Positions 1 through 7,709 of a stretch of DNA of 64,000 nt are shown piece after piece. How positions within the stretch are numbered: the stretch's first letter is position 1; each line of letters opens with the position of its first letter. The position numbers were made by a program, and so were the translations under genes. The DNA lies in assembly GCF_029210385.1 (NCBI RefSeq), contig NZ_JARGDQ010000002.1, forward strand, positions 248,001 through 312,000. The letters run 5' to 3'. Under the pieces are notes generated by a model. It was not told the DNA's origin, made no database searches, and saw only the letters and a list, made by a program, of their open reading frames with translations. Source of the stretch: Desulfurivibrio dismutans (GTDB taxonomy: Bacteria; Desulfobacterota; Desulfobulbia; Desulfobulbales; Desulfurivibrionaceae).

Positions 1-949
1 CCCCCGCATGACCTACGCCGAGGCCATGGCCCGTTACGGCACCGACCGGCCGGACACCCGCTTCGGCCTGGAACTGGTGGAATTGACCGCGGTGGTAAAA
101 AACTGCGGCCTCAAGGTGTTCCGTGAAATCGCCGACAAGGGCGGGATGATCAAGAGCATCAACGCCAAGGGTTGCGCCGATTTTTCCCGCAAGGACCTCG
201 ATGACCTCACCGCTTACGCCGGCCAGTTCGGGGCCAAGGGACTGGCCTGGGTCAAGATCAAGGAGGGTGGCGAGTGGCAGTCGCCCATCGCCAAGTTCTT
301 CACCGAGGAAGAACGGCAGGCCATGATGACCACCATGCAGGCGGAAAAGGACGACCTGCTCTTCTTTGTCGCCGACCAGCCGGCCATTGTCCATGGCGCT
401 CTGGCGGAATTGCGGCTGGAGTTGGCCCGACGGCTTAACCTGGTGGCCAAAGACGACTTTTCCTTTGTCTGGGTCACCGATTTCCCCCTGCTGGAATACG
501 ACCACGAGGCCAAGCGCCACGTGGCGGTGCATCACCCCTTCACCGCTCCCCACGAGGAAGATCTGCCTCTGCTGGACAGTGATCCGGGCAAGGTGCGCAG
601 CCGGGCCTACGACCTGGTGCTCAACGGCACCGAGATCGGCGGCGGCTCCATCCGTATCCACCACAAGGAGATGCAGGAGCGGGTCTTCACCGCCCTGGGG
701 ATCAGCCAGGAGGAGATCAACGACAAGTTCGACTTCCTGGTCCGCGCCCTGGAGCTGGGCGCCCCGCCCCACGGCGGCCTGGCCTTCGGCTTGGACCGGC
801 TGATGATGATCATCGCCGGCCGCGACAGCATCCGCGACGTGATTGCCTTCCCCAAGACCCAGAAGGCCACCTGCCCGCTGACCAACGCCCCGGCCCCGGT
901 GGCCCGGCGGCAACTCACCGAGCTAAGCCTTAAGCCCGACTGGCAGTAA
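1..949 (+). CDS. aspS: Aspartyl-tRNA synthetase, 3' part (5' end outside window)
   Basis: This is the C-terminal half of a class II aspartyl-tRNA synthetase, which charges tRNA-Asp (or Asp/Asn) in the cytoplasm. The reading frame is open to the first base. The codons before the first visible ATG (position 8) give Pro-Arg, matching the family signature PRMTYAEAM, so that Met is internal and not the start. Visible family hallmarks are TDFPLLE, the [12 protein letters not shown] segment and class II motif 3 (GLAFGLDRL) followed by IAFPKTQ near the end. About 315 of the usual 590 residues or so are present; the anticodon-binding OB fold and motif 1 lie upstream. The gene ends with TAA just before a repeat-rich gap. 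Confidence 0.97.
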   Translation, partial: PRMTYAEAMARYGTDRPDTRFGLELVELTAVVKNCGLKVFREIADKGGMIKSINAKGCADFSRKDLDDLTAYAGQFGAKGLAWVKIKEGGEWQSPIAKFFTEEERQAMMTTMQAEKDDLLFFVADQPAIVHGALAELRLELARRLNLVAKDDFSFVWVTDFPLLEYDHEAKRHVAVHHPFTAPHEEDLPLLDSDPGKVRSRAYDLVLNGTEIGGGSIRIHHKEMQERVFTALGISQEEINDKFDFLVRALELGAPPHGGLAFGLDRLMMIIAGRDSIRDVIAFPKTQKATCPLTNAPAPVARRQLTELSLKPDWQ

Positions 950-993
950 ACGTGCAGCAGCACCGCCAAAGGCGGCGATCGGGCCCGGCTTGC
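947..993 (+). repeat. Partial copy of palindromic repeat family B (left half)
   Basis: The stretch starting in the aspS stop codon region (CAGCAGCACCGCC ... GGCGGCGATCGG ... GGCTTGC) matches the left arm of the B elements at 2437, 27266 and 52947. The central GTAC-loop-GTAC tip and the right arm are missing. A family-A element begins about 20 bp downstream, so the copy may have been truncated there. Assignment rests on about 45 bp of similarity. Confidence 0.5.
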
Positions 994-1395
994 TTATTTG
1001 CAGGCACTCAGGGAGACCCAAGGATACGCTTTTGGTGGTGGCCAAGGGGTGGGGGCCGCGGCAACCGGTAGCGGCTCATTCTCGGCGGGCATCCATGCCC
1101 GCCTCCGAGGCGGCGGCGGCCTCCTGCGCGTCCATGCGCCCGGCCGCCGCCGAACCCGCCGCTACCGGTTGCCGCGGCCCCCGTCCAGGCTGCAAGCGAG
1201 TTGCACGTTGCGCTATGGTACCCACCTAGCACCACCAAAGGACGTTACCAGGTTTCAAGATCGCCTCTCTCTTGTTTGTCTGTTGCCGGTTGTGATAAGC
1301 TTGGGCCAAGTCTTCAATCATGTGGCCCGCTGCGTTACGCTGTAAACGATTCATGGGGCTGCGGGGTAAGTCGATCACGGCTTTGGGAGGTTATC
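950..1395. other. Repeat-rich gap without a gene
   Basis: This 446-bp gap between aspS and the phosphotransferase gene holds a partial family-B repeat, one complete family-A element and about 150 bp of unassigned leader before the ATG at 1396. Open frames running through it are by-products of the GC-rich hairpins; none has a ribosome-binding site or a recognisable product. Confidence 0.7.
1012..1235 (+). repeat. Structured repeat family A, complete copy A1
   Basis: A perfect 25-bp inverted repeat (1051-1075 with 1158-1182) encloses two further hairpins. One is at 1081-1109 (CTCGG..GCGGGCAT/ATGCCCGC..CCGAG). The other is at about 1111-1151, with an inner GCGC-GTCCAT-GCGC tip. The whole would fold as a three-way junction or cruciform. 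A second complete copy, A2 at 6440-6665 on the other strand, has a different stem sequence but the same pairing. Segments shared by A1 and A2 include CTCATTCTCGGC, CCTCCTGCGCGTCCATGCG and GGCCCCCGTCCAGGC. Confidence 0.85.
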
Positions 1396-2427
1396 ATGAC
1401 GGCTACCGCCGGGGAACTGCCGGCTGCGGTGCGTTTTTTGTTGGAACCGCAAGTTTATCCCCATCCGGTGGCGCGGGTGGAGTTGATACAGACCCATATC
1501 TCCTATGTGCTGCTGGCCGGTGATTTTGTCTATAAGATGAAAAAACCGGTGGATTTCGGTTTTCTGGATTTTTCCGACCTGGCCCGGCGACGCTACTACT
1601 GTGCCGAGGAACTGCGCCTCAACCGGCGTTTATGCCCGGAGATCTACCTGGCGGTGGTCAGCCTCAACCGGGCCGCAGACGGGGCTTTCAGCCTGGACGG
1701 GCCGGGGGAGCCGGTGGAGTACCTGGTGAAAATGGCGCGGATGCCGGAAAAGGGCATGATGCCGCGGCTGATTGAGCGGGATGAGCTGACCGCCGGGCAT
1801 TTGCACCTCATTGTCCACAAGCTGGTTCCCTTCTACCGCCAGGCCGACGACTCGCCGGAGGTGCGTGAGCTGGGCGGGGTAGAGGCGGTGCGGTTCAATG
1901 TCGAGGAAAATTTCCAGCAGACCGCCGCTTTTGTCGACACCCCGGCCCTGAGTCGGGAACGCTTTAACCGTATCCGCCAGCGTTCCCGGGCCTTTCTGGC
2001 CCGCCCCGAGCTCTTTGCCGCCCGCCAGGCGGCGGGCTGGATCCGCGAGGGGCACGGCGATCTGCATGCCGCCAATATCTGCTTTGCCGATCACCGGGTG
2101 CATATTTTCGACTGCATCGAGTTCAACCGCCGCTTTCGCTGCGCCGACGTGGCCGAGGATATCGCCTTTCTCGCCATGGACCTGGATTTTCGCGGCTTAA
2201 ACGAACTTTCCCGCCATTTCGTGGAGTATTACGCCGACCAGGCTGACGATCCGGAGGTGCTCACCATGCTCCCCTTTTACTGCTGTTACCGGGCCTACGT
2301 GCGGGGCAAGATCAGCCTTTTCACCGCCGCCGAACCGGAAGTGGACGCCGCCACCCGCCAACAGGCCCAACAGCAGGCCGGGCGCTATTTCGCCCTGGCC
2401 CAGTGCTATGCCGATGAACTCTGCTGA
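1396..2427 (+). CDS. COG2187-type aminoglycoside phosphotransferase-like protein
   Basis: This 343-residue protein resembles the N-terminal phosphotransferase-like half of COG2187/COG0645 proteins. The family signature HISYVLLAGDFVYKMKKPVDFGFLDFS is spread over residues 34-60. The kinase-like catalytic loop GHGDLHAANICF and the following IFDCIEFN lie near residues 218-240. The ATG at 1396 follows GGGAGG at good spacing; a longer frame upstream only reads through repeat A1. In many bacteria this domain is fused to a P-loop kinase. Here the P-loop part is a separate downstream frame, with repeat B1 between them. The substrate is not known; a small-molecule or antibiotic-like phosphotransfer role is only inferred. 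Confidence 0.85.
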   Translation: MTATAGELPAAVRFLLEPQVYPHPVARVELIQTHISYVLLAGDFVYKMKKPVDFGFLDFSDLARRRYYCAEELRLNRRLCPEIYLAVVSLNRAADGAFSLDGPGEPVEYLVKMARMPEKGMMPRLIERDELTAGHLHLIVHKLVPFYRQADDSPEVRELGGVEAVRFNVEENFQQTAAFVDTPALSRERFNRIRQRSRAFLARPELFAARQAAGWIREGHGDLHAANICFADHRVHIFDCIEFNRRFRCADVAEDIAFLAMDLDFRGLNELSRHFVEYYADQADDPEVLTMLPFYCCYRAYVRGKISLFTAAEPEVDAATRQQAQQQAGRYFALAQCYADELC

Positions 2428-2436
2428 TTCTCCTGT

Positions 2437-2540
2437 AAACGTCCAGCAGCACCGCATCTTTGGGCGATCAGCCAAGCTTGCGTACCTGGGGTACGCGGCA
2501 CTTGGCTGCTTGCCCAAAACTGCGGCACTGCTGAACGTTT
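2437..2540 (+). repeat. Palindromic repeat family B, copy B1
   Basis: This near-perfect palindrome of about 104 bp starts AAACGT-CAGCAG-ACCGCA and ends with the complementary TGCGGCACTGCTGAACGTTT. The tip is GCGTAC-CTGG-GGTACGC. Most arm mismatches are G-T wobbles, so an RNA hairpin would be nearly continuous. It lies in the gap between the two halves of the kinase pair. It is related to B2 (27266-27374) and B3 (52947-53053), which share GGCGATC..., TTGCGTAC and the GTAC-NNNN-GTAC tip but have different outer arms. Confidence 0.85.
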
Positions 2541-2548
2541 CCATCCCT

Positions 2549-3145
2549 TTGCAGCAGCAGGAGGGGGTTGATGAACAGTTTTATTCCTCTGACGGGCCGG
2601 TTTTGTATGTTTTCTTTGGGCTGATTGCCACCGGTAAGAGTACCCTGGCCCGGGCCTGGGCCCAGCGGCGGGGGCTGGCCCATTACAATTCCGATGTGGT
2701 GCGCAAGGAGCTGGCCGGCCTGGCGGTCACCGCCAAAAGCCGGGACGAGGAGGGTCGGGGCATTTACACCCCGGAGTTCACCCTTCGTACCTATGATGAA
2801 CTGCGCCGCCGGGCCGCCAACGAATTGCGGCAGGGGCGGAGTGTGGTGCTGGATGCCTCCTATCACGACCGGGACCAACGGCAGCGGCTGGTGGAACTGG
2901 CCGTATCCCTGGAGGTCGGATTGCACTTTGTCCTCTGCCAATGTTCCGATGAGGTCAAAAAACAGCGCCTGGCGCGGCGGGCCCAAGACCCGGCGGCGGT
3001 GTCCGACGGACGCTGGGAGATTTACCTGCGCCAGCGGCAAAAATACCAGCCCCCCACCGAACAGCCCGCCTCCCGGTTGACCACCATCGATACCGACCGG
3101 CCAGTGCCGAAGCTGCTTGCGGAACTAAGTAGGCGGTTGCCGTAA
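2549..3145 (+). CDS. COG0645-type P-loop kinase (start uncertain)
   Basis: This P-loop kinase domain has a Walker A motif (GLIATGKST) close to its N-terminus, followed by SDVVRKEL, VVLDASYHDRDQR and an R-rich lid, as in COG0645 predicted kinases. It normally forms the C-terminal half of a fusion with the upstream COG2187 domain. The start is a puzzle. The only well-placed ATG (2571, after AGGAGGGGG) is in another frame and stops after 17 codons. In-frame candidates are TTG at 2549 or TTG at 2603, four codons before Walker A. Either an unusual start or a frameshift between 2571 and 2603 is implied. The catalytic part looks intact. Confidence 0.75.
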   Translation: MQQQEGVDEQFYSSDGPVLYVFFGLIATGKSTLARAWAQRRGLAHYNSDVVRKELAGLAVTAKSRDEEGRGIYTPEFTLRTYDELRRRAANELRQGRSVVLDASYHDRDQRQRLVELAVSLEVGLHFVLCQCSDEVKKQRLARRAQDPAAVSDGRWEIYLRQRQKYQPPTEQPASRLTTIDTDRPVPKLLAELSRRLP

Positions 3146-3159
3146 TCAGGAGGTTAATC

Positions 3160-3438
3160 ATGGACACGACCAGCGTACATTTGTTGATTTCCGGCCGGGT
3201 GCAGGGCGTTTTTTACCGCGCTTTTACCGAGGAAACGGCCAAAAAGTTTGGCCTCAAAGGCTGGACCCGCAACTTGCCCGACGGCAGGGTGGAGGCGGTG
3301 CTGGAAGGCACCCGGACGGATATTGAGCAGGCCATCGCCCGGCTCCGGCAAGGACCGCCGGCCGCCAGGGTGGACGATATCGCCACCCAGTGGCAGGAAG
3401 CGGCCGGGCACCCCGATTTTACTATCCGCTATTCCTGA
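3160..3438 (+). CDS. acyP: Acylphosphatase
   Basis: This 92-residue protein is of normal family length and hydrolyses acyl phosphates. The N-terminal signature GRVQGVFYRAFTEETA carries the catalytic Arg of the phosphate-binding loop, and GWTRNLPDGRVEAVLEG carries the catalytic Asn. AGGAGGTT sits ahead of the ATG. It lies 14 bp after the P-loop kinase, so the two are probably co-transcribed. A product-specific role cannot be inferred. Confidence 0.95.
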   Translation: MDTTSVHLLISGRVQGVFYRAFTEETAKKFGLKGWTRNLPDGRVEAVLEGTRTDIEQAIARLRQGPPAARVDDIATQWQEAAGHPDFTIRYS

Positions 3439-3508
3439 TCCGGAAGCTCGACGGCTGACAACTTATTTACGGGGTCGGTGTCTGCCGCGCTCTGGCGGCC
3501 GGGGTCGC

Positions 3509-5497
3509 TCAACTGCCGCCCTGCAGACGCTTTTTCACCCCGGGGAACAGGTCCAGCTCGGTGTGGGGCAGGAACTGGGAGGCGGTGTACTGCTCCTGGA
3601 AGGCGGTGACCTCGGATAGTTCGAAACTGGTGAGCTTGCGGACCACCTCCACCACGTCCCGGCGGATATGGTTGCTCATGGCGCTCATCCAGGCCCCCAT
3701 CAGGGAGCCGTTACCGACATAAAGGAATTTCTCCGGGGCGATCTCCGGCAGCAGCCCCACGGTCATGGCGGCGTCCAGGTCCAGGTAGCTGCCGAAAGCC
3801 CCGGCCAGGATTACCTGCTCCAGGTCGCCGATACTCAACCCCACCTCCTCCACCAGGGTCTTGACCCCGGCAAAGATGGCCGCCTTGGCCCGCATGAAGT
3901 TTTCGATATCCACCTCGTTGAGCACGATGTCATGGTCCACTCCGGCCTCGTGCCGCCAGGCCAGCACGTATTCCCAGCCGCTGCGGCCTTCCCGCAGCCG
4001 GTCAGTGGCCCGCTGCCGGTTAAAGCGGCCTCCGTGGTCCAGCACCCCGACGGTGAACAGGGATGCCACCAGGTTGAGCAGCCCCGAGCCGCAGATCCCC
4101 ACCGGTGCTTTGCCGCCCACCGTGGTCAGGCGCGGCTCCAGGGTTTCCGGGTCGATGGCGGCATCCTCGATGGCCCCCTGGGCGGCCCGCATGCCGTGGG
4201 TGATGCCGCCGCCCTCGAAGGCCGGGCCCGCCGAACAGGCGGCGCAGACCAGCCACTCCCGGCTGCCGATGACGATTTCGGCGTTGGTGCCGATATCCAC
4301 ATAGAGGGTCAACTTGTCGGTGCGGTACATGCCCGAGCCCATCACCCCGGCCACGATATCGCCGCCCACGTAGCTGGAAACCGCCGGGTAACAGAGCGCC
4401 ACCGCGTGCTGGTCCAGCTCAAGACCCAGGTCGGCGGCCCGTACCGGCGGCAGGAAGGTGCTGGCCGGTACGTAGGGCGCCCGGCGGATGTGGCTGGGGT
4501 CCAGCCCCAGCAGCAGATGGGTCATGGTGGTGTTGGCGGCCAGGGTAATCGAGCTGATCTCCTCCCGCCGCACCGGCCCCCGGGCCGCCTCCTGGGGCGG
4601 GTGGGCCTTGGTTAGCAGCTTATCCAGCACCTGGTTGATGGTGTTGACCGCCAATTCCTGCATCAACTCCAGCCCTTTTGGCTTTTCGGCGTAAATGATG
4701 CGAGAGATGACATCCTCGCCGTAGCTGAGCTGACCGTTGTAGGCGCCGTCGCGGGCCAGCACCTTGCCGCTTTCCAGGTCCACCAGGATGCCGTAGATGG
4801 AGGTGGTGCCCAGGTCGAAGGCCAGGGCGAAGTTGCGCCGGGTCCAGTCGCCCGGCTGGATGTCCATGATGAAGTTTTTGCCGGCATGCACCGGCCGGGC
4901 CACGGTGACGGTGACCAGGAAATCGTCGGCCCGCAGGGCGGCGGGGATTTTTTTCAGCACCGGCAGGGTGATCACCATCCGGTGCTCGTCATACTGACTG
5001 CTCAGGGCGTTGATGATCCGGCCGGCGTCGGCCATGTTGTCGGCCTGTCCGGGCCGGGGCAGTTCCAGGAAAAATTTCTCCACCGGCGGTAGAAAAAGCC
5101 CGTGTTCCCTCAATTCTTCGATGTCGTAGACATGCATCCGGGCCTGGTTGCGGCCCGCCACCTCCCTCCGGTCGCCGGTGATCAGCCCGCCTTTGCCCAG
5201 GCCGGATTCCACCGGGATCCGCACCACCGTGTCGCCGGTGATGACGGCGCCGCAGGCCAGGCGATGGCCCTGCTGAAAATCACCCGGCAGGATCTTTTCG
5301 CTCTCCCCGCCCTGCACGGTGCCCTGTTCCACGATCACCCGGCAGCGCCCGCAGGCCCCGTCGCCGCCGCAGGAGGCGTTGACATGCAGCCCCAGTCGCC
5401 GGGCGGCGCTGATCAGGGTTTCGCCGGTCGCGGCGTTCACTGTCCGGCTGCCCGGCTCAAAGGTGATGCGGTATGACGTTTGTGACTGTTCGCTCAT
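3509..5497 (-). CDS. RACo-like ferredoxin-ASKHA corrinoid activator (paralogue 1)
   Basis: This 662-residue protein has an N-terminal plant-type [2Fe-2S] ferredoxin domain (Cys43, Cys49, Cys52, Cys82) and a C-terminal ASKHA ATPase fold (DUF4445). Hallmarks of the latter are FDLGTTSIYG, YVDIGTNAEIV, GICGSGL and ILAGAFGSYLDLD. Characterised relatives (RACo, RamA) use ATP to reductively reactivate inactive Co(II) corrinoid proteins. The ATG at 5497 was chosen because the longer frame only overlaps the upstream gene; five bases separate the two. As the last gene of the formate dehydrogenase operon, a link to one-carbon metabolism is likely. A second paralogue is at 36809-38737. Confidence 0.88.
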   Translation of the reverse strand: MSEQSQTSYRITFEPGSRTVNAATGETLISAARRLGLHVNASCGGDGACGRCRVIVEQGTVQGGESEKILPGDFQQGHRLACGAVITGDTVVRIPVESGLGKGGLITGDRREVAGRNQARMHVYDIEELREHGLFLPPVEKFFLELPRPGQADNMADAGRIINALSSQYDEHRMVITLPVLKKIPAALRADDFLVTVTVARPVHAGKNFIMDIQPGDWTRRNFALAFDLGTTSIYGILVDLESGKVLARDGAYNGQLSYGEDVISRIIYAEKPKGLELMQELAVNTINQVLDKLLTKAHPPQEAARGPVRREEISSITLAANTTMTHLLLGLDPSHIRRAPYVPASTFLPPVRAADLGLELDQHAVALCYPAVSSYVGGDIVAGVMGSGMYRTDKLTLYVDIGTNAEIVIGSREWLVCAACSAGPAFEGGGITHGMRAAQGAIEDAAIDPETLEPRLTTVGGKAPVGICGSGLLNLVASLFTVGVLDHGGRFNRQRATDRLREGRSGWEYVLAWRHEAGVDHDIVLNEVDIENFMRAKAAIFAGVKTLVEEVGLSIGDLEQVILAGAFGSYLDLDAAMTVGLLPEIAPEKFLYVGNGSLMGAWMSAMSNHIRRDVVEVVRKLTSFELSEVTAFQEQYTASQFLPHTELDLFPGVKKRLQGGS

Positions 5498-5502
5498 TTG
5501 GC

Positions 5503-6390
5503 TTACCCCAGTTCCATGATTTCCAGTTGCTGCAACTGCGCCAGGGTGTAAACCGGTCCGTCGACGCAGACCAGGTGGTGGTCCAGGTGGCAGTGGCGGC
5601 AGAGGCCCAGGCCGCATTTCATCTGGCGCTCCAGGGTGGTGATAATCTGTTCCGGGGCGATGCCCGTCGCTGCGGTCTGGCGACATACGGCCCGGATCAT
5701 CGGCGGCGGGCCGCAGATCAGGACGCTGGTTTGCTCCGGCGCCGGTTCCAGCTCGGCCAGCAGTTCGGTGACCAGCCCCACGGCGCCGGTCCAGCCCGGC
5801 GCGCCCTGGTCCACGGTGAGCCGGCAGTCCACCCGGCCGCTTTGCTGCCAGCGGGCCAGGTCTTCGCCAAAGGCCAGGTCGGCCGGGGTACGGCTGCCGT
5901 AGAGCAGGGTGAGGGGGCCGAATTTTTCCGGTTCGGCCAGGCAGCTTTCCAGCACCGAACGCAAAGGGGCCAGGCCGATACCGCCGGCGATGAACAGCAG
6001 CCGGCGGCCGTGCAGGTCGGCCAGGGGAAAAGGGCGGCCGTAGGGTCCCCGCAGGCCCACCTCCGCTCCCACCGGCAACCGGTGCAGGGCCTCGGTCAGT
6101 AAGCCCACCTTGAGCACGCTGAGCCGCAGCTCCGGCTCATGGGGCGAGGAGGCCAGTGAAATGGGCGCCTCGCCGCAGTGGGGTACGGAAACCATGACAA
6201 ACTGCCCCGGCTGGTAAGCCGAGGACCGTCCGGCGGTCGATCGTGCCCCGTTGGCTGCCGGCAACTCCTCCAGCGGCTCCAGAACCAGGGTCCGGATCCG
6301 TGGGTTTTCTTCGATAATCCGGCTGATCCGCGCCCGCACGGGCAGGTAGGGATCAATCACCCCACCGGGCCGGATCTTATCAATCGTCAT
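5503..6390 (-). CDS. FAD/NAD(P)-binding [2Fe-2S] oxidoreductase subunit (HydG/AsrB-like)
   Basis: This 295-residue protein is of the ferredoxin-NADP reductase superfamily. It has an FAD-binding half (YQPGQFVMVSV), a nucleotide-binding half (FIAGGIGLAPLRSV and LICGPPPMI) and a C-terminal four-Cys [2Fe-2S] motif (KCGLGLCRHC ... VCVDGPV). Relatives are gamma subunits of sulfhydrogenases and anaerobic sulfite reductase subunit B. Together with the preceding Fe-S subunit and FdhA it would move electrons between formate and NAD(P) or a ferredoxin. An AGGGGA site precedes the ATG. Repeat A2 separates it from the Fe-S subunit gene. The electron partner is inferred from context. Confidence 0.88.
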   Translation of the reverse strand: MTIDKIRPGGVIDPYLPVRARISRIIEENPRIRTLVLEPLEELPAANGARSTAGRSSAYQPGQFVMVSVPHCGEAPISLASSPHEPELRLSVLKVGLLTEALHRLPVGAEVGLRGPYGRPFPLADLHGRRLLFIAGGIGLAPLRSVLESCLAEPEKFGPLTLLYGSRTPADLAFGEDLARWQQSGRVDCRLTVDQGAPGWTGAVGLVTELLAELEPAPEQTSVLICGPPPMIRAVCRQTAATGIAPEQIITTLERQMKCGLGLCRHCHLDHHLVCVDGPVYTLAQLQQLEIMELG

Positions 6391-6439
6391 TGGCTAAATT
6401 CCCCTGATCTCTTTATGTAAGGGTTCAGTCGGAGCACCA

Positions 6440-6665
6440 ATCGTCTGGGCCCGGAGCAAAGTGAAAGTCGCGTGGGGCCTGGACGGGGGCCGTGAAACCC
6501 GGTAGCGACGGGTTCGCCCGCTGCCGGGCGCATGGACGCGCAGGAGGCGGCGGGCACCTCGGAGGCCGACAGGATGTCGGCCGAGAATGAGTCGCTACCG
6601 GGTGTCACGGCCCCCACCCCGTGGCCAAGGCCAATGACTTTGACGCCACTTTGGGTCGAGTCGTT
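6440..6665 (-). repeat. Structured repeat family A, complete copy A2
   Basis: A 25-bp inverted repeat with one mismatch (6485-6509 with 6591-6615) encloses two hairpins: 6516-6555, with the GCGC tip, and 6558-6585, CTCGG..GCCGACA/TGTCGGC..CGAG. Read on the minus strand it aligns along its length with A1. Arm bases differ in both partners, so pairing is kept. It occupies nearly all of the 281-bp gap (6391-6671) inside the formate dehydrogenase operon. No other gene is visible in that gap. Confidence 0.85.
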
Positions 6666-6671
6666 GCAAGT

Positions 6672-7709
6672 TTACCTCCCGGCCAGGTTGATAAAATGCA
6701 GGATATCGGCGCCGCCGAAGCAGGCCCCGACGCAGCGGCCGCAGCCCATGCAGCTGGGGCGGCCGTGTTTTTTCACATCCAGTTCAAGCTTGTGGCGGAA
6801 ACGTTGGCGCAACTTGTCTTTGCCCGGCTGCACCGGGTTGTGGCCGCCGGCCATGGCGGTGAAGCCGGTGGCGGTGCAGGCGTCCCAGAGCCGCAGGCGT
6901 CGGCCGTGGTGCTGGTCCTGCGGTTGGTCGACGATGGTGAAGCAGGTGCAGGTGGGGCAGAGGTAGGCGCAGCCGTTGCAGTCCTGGCAGCGGGTCGCCA
7001 GCTCTTCCCAGACCCCCGACGGCAGGGTGTCGGCGGCCAGCCGCTTGATGGCCTGGTCGGCGTGGACCTGGCGGCTGAAGCCGCCCCGGGCCTCCAGGTA
7101 GAGCTGGAAGCGGCGGTTGCGTTCTTCCGCCGGGGCCGAGCGGAAAAAGTGGGGCCAGCGCCGGATGATCTCGGCCCCGCCGGCCCGGCCCACCTCCACC
7201 AGGAAATCGCGGCCCAGGTCGGTGAGTTGCAAATCACTGCCCTCTTCCAGGAAGGGGCCGGCATTGACTGCGGCGCAGAAGCAGTCGGCAAAGGGCTGGT
7301 TGCAGTTGAGGCCGATCAGCAGGCTGTTTTCCCGCCGTCGCCGGTAGCTCAGCTCCCGGCGGCCGGGCAGAAAGACCACGTCGAGATAAAGCACGGCGTT
7401 GAGATCACAGGGCCGGACCCCGAAGAAGAGGGTGGGTGGGGTAGTGGTGGCCGGCGGTTGGAAATGGTAGCCCCCGGCGTCGTCCAGCCGGTAGTCGTAG
7501 AGGTGTTCCTGCTGGGGAAAGAGAAAATCTTTCAGGGAGTTCTGTGGCTGGCTCTCAAGGTCCGGGACGGTGGCGACCGGGTTGGCGATCTCCTGGAACA
7601 TGGTGTCGCCGTGGTCGTTGCGGACCGGGGCCACCAGCCGGTATTCCTTGGCCAGGCGCCGCAGCAGGGGGGCCAGATGGTCGCGGCTGAGCAGGTACTG
7701 GTCACTCAT
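6672..7709 (-). CDS. 4Fe-4S dicluster subunit (HydB/AsrA-like)
   Basis: This 345-residue iron-sulfur protein is related to sulfhydrogenase beta subunits and anaerobic sulfite reductase subunit A. Two C-terminal [4Fe-4S] motifs are visible: CQDCNGCAYLCPTC near residue 240, and CMGCGRCVGACFGGAD near residue 325. The N-terminal 200 residues match the family (FFGVRPCDLNAV). Its ATG overlaps the fdhA stop as ATGA, so translation is coupled. It most likely wires FdhA to the flavin subunit encoded downstream. Confidence 0.88.
   Translation of the reverse strand: MSDQYLLSRDHLAPLLRRLAKEYRLVAPVRNDHGDTMFQEIANPVATVPDLESQPQNSLKDFLFPQQEHLYDYRLDDAGGYHFQPPATTTPPTLFFGVRPCDLNAVLYLDVVFLPGRRELSYRRRRENSLLIGLNCNQPFADCFCAAVNAGPFLEEGSDLQLTDLGRDFLVEVGRAGGAEIIRRWPHFFRSAPAEERNRRFQLYLEARGGFSRQVHADQAIKRLAADTLPSGVWEELATRCQDCNGCAYLCPTCTCFTIVDQPQDQHHGRRLRLWDACTATGFTAMAGGHNPVQPGKDKLRQRFRHKLELDVKKHGRPSCMGCGRCVGACFGGADILHFINLAGR

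Noticed and set aside
990-1229. Open frames over element A1 whose product shares an ASCASMRPA-type string with frames over A2
   Set aside because: The shared residues arise from the conserved DNA of the hairpins; no ribosome-binding site, and frames are open on both strands because of GC-rich symmetry.
3668-4615. Long plus-strand frame opposite the RACo-like gene
   Set aside because: Shadow frame caused by codon bias; the minus-strand protein carries full family motifs. The same applies to other long antisense frames, e.g. 8393-10036 and 50848-52515.
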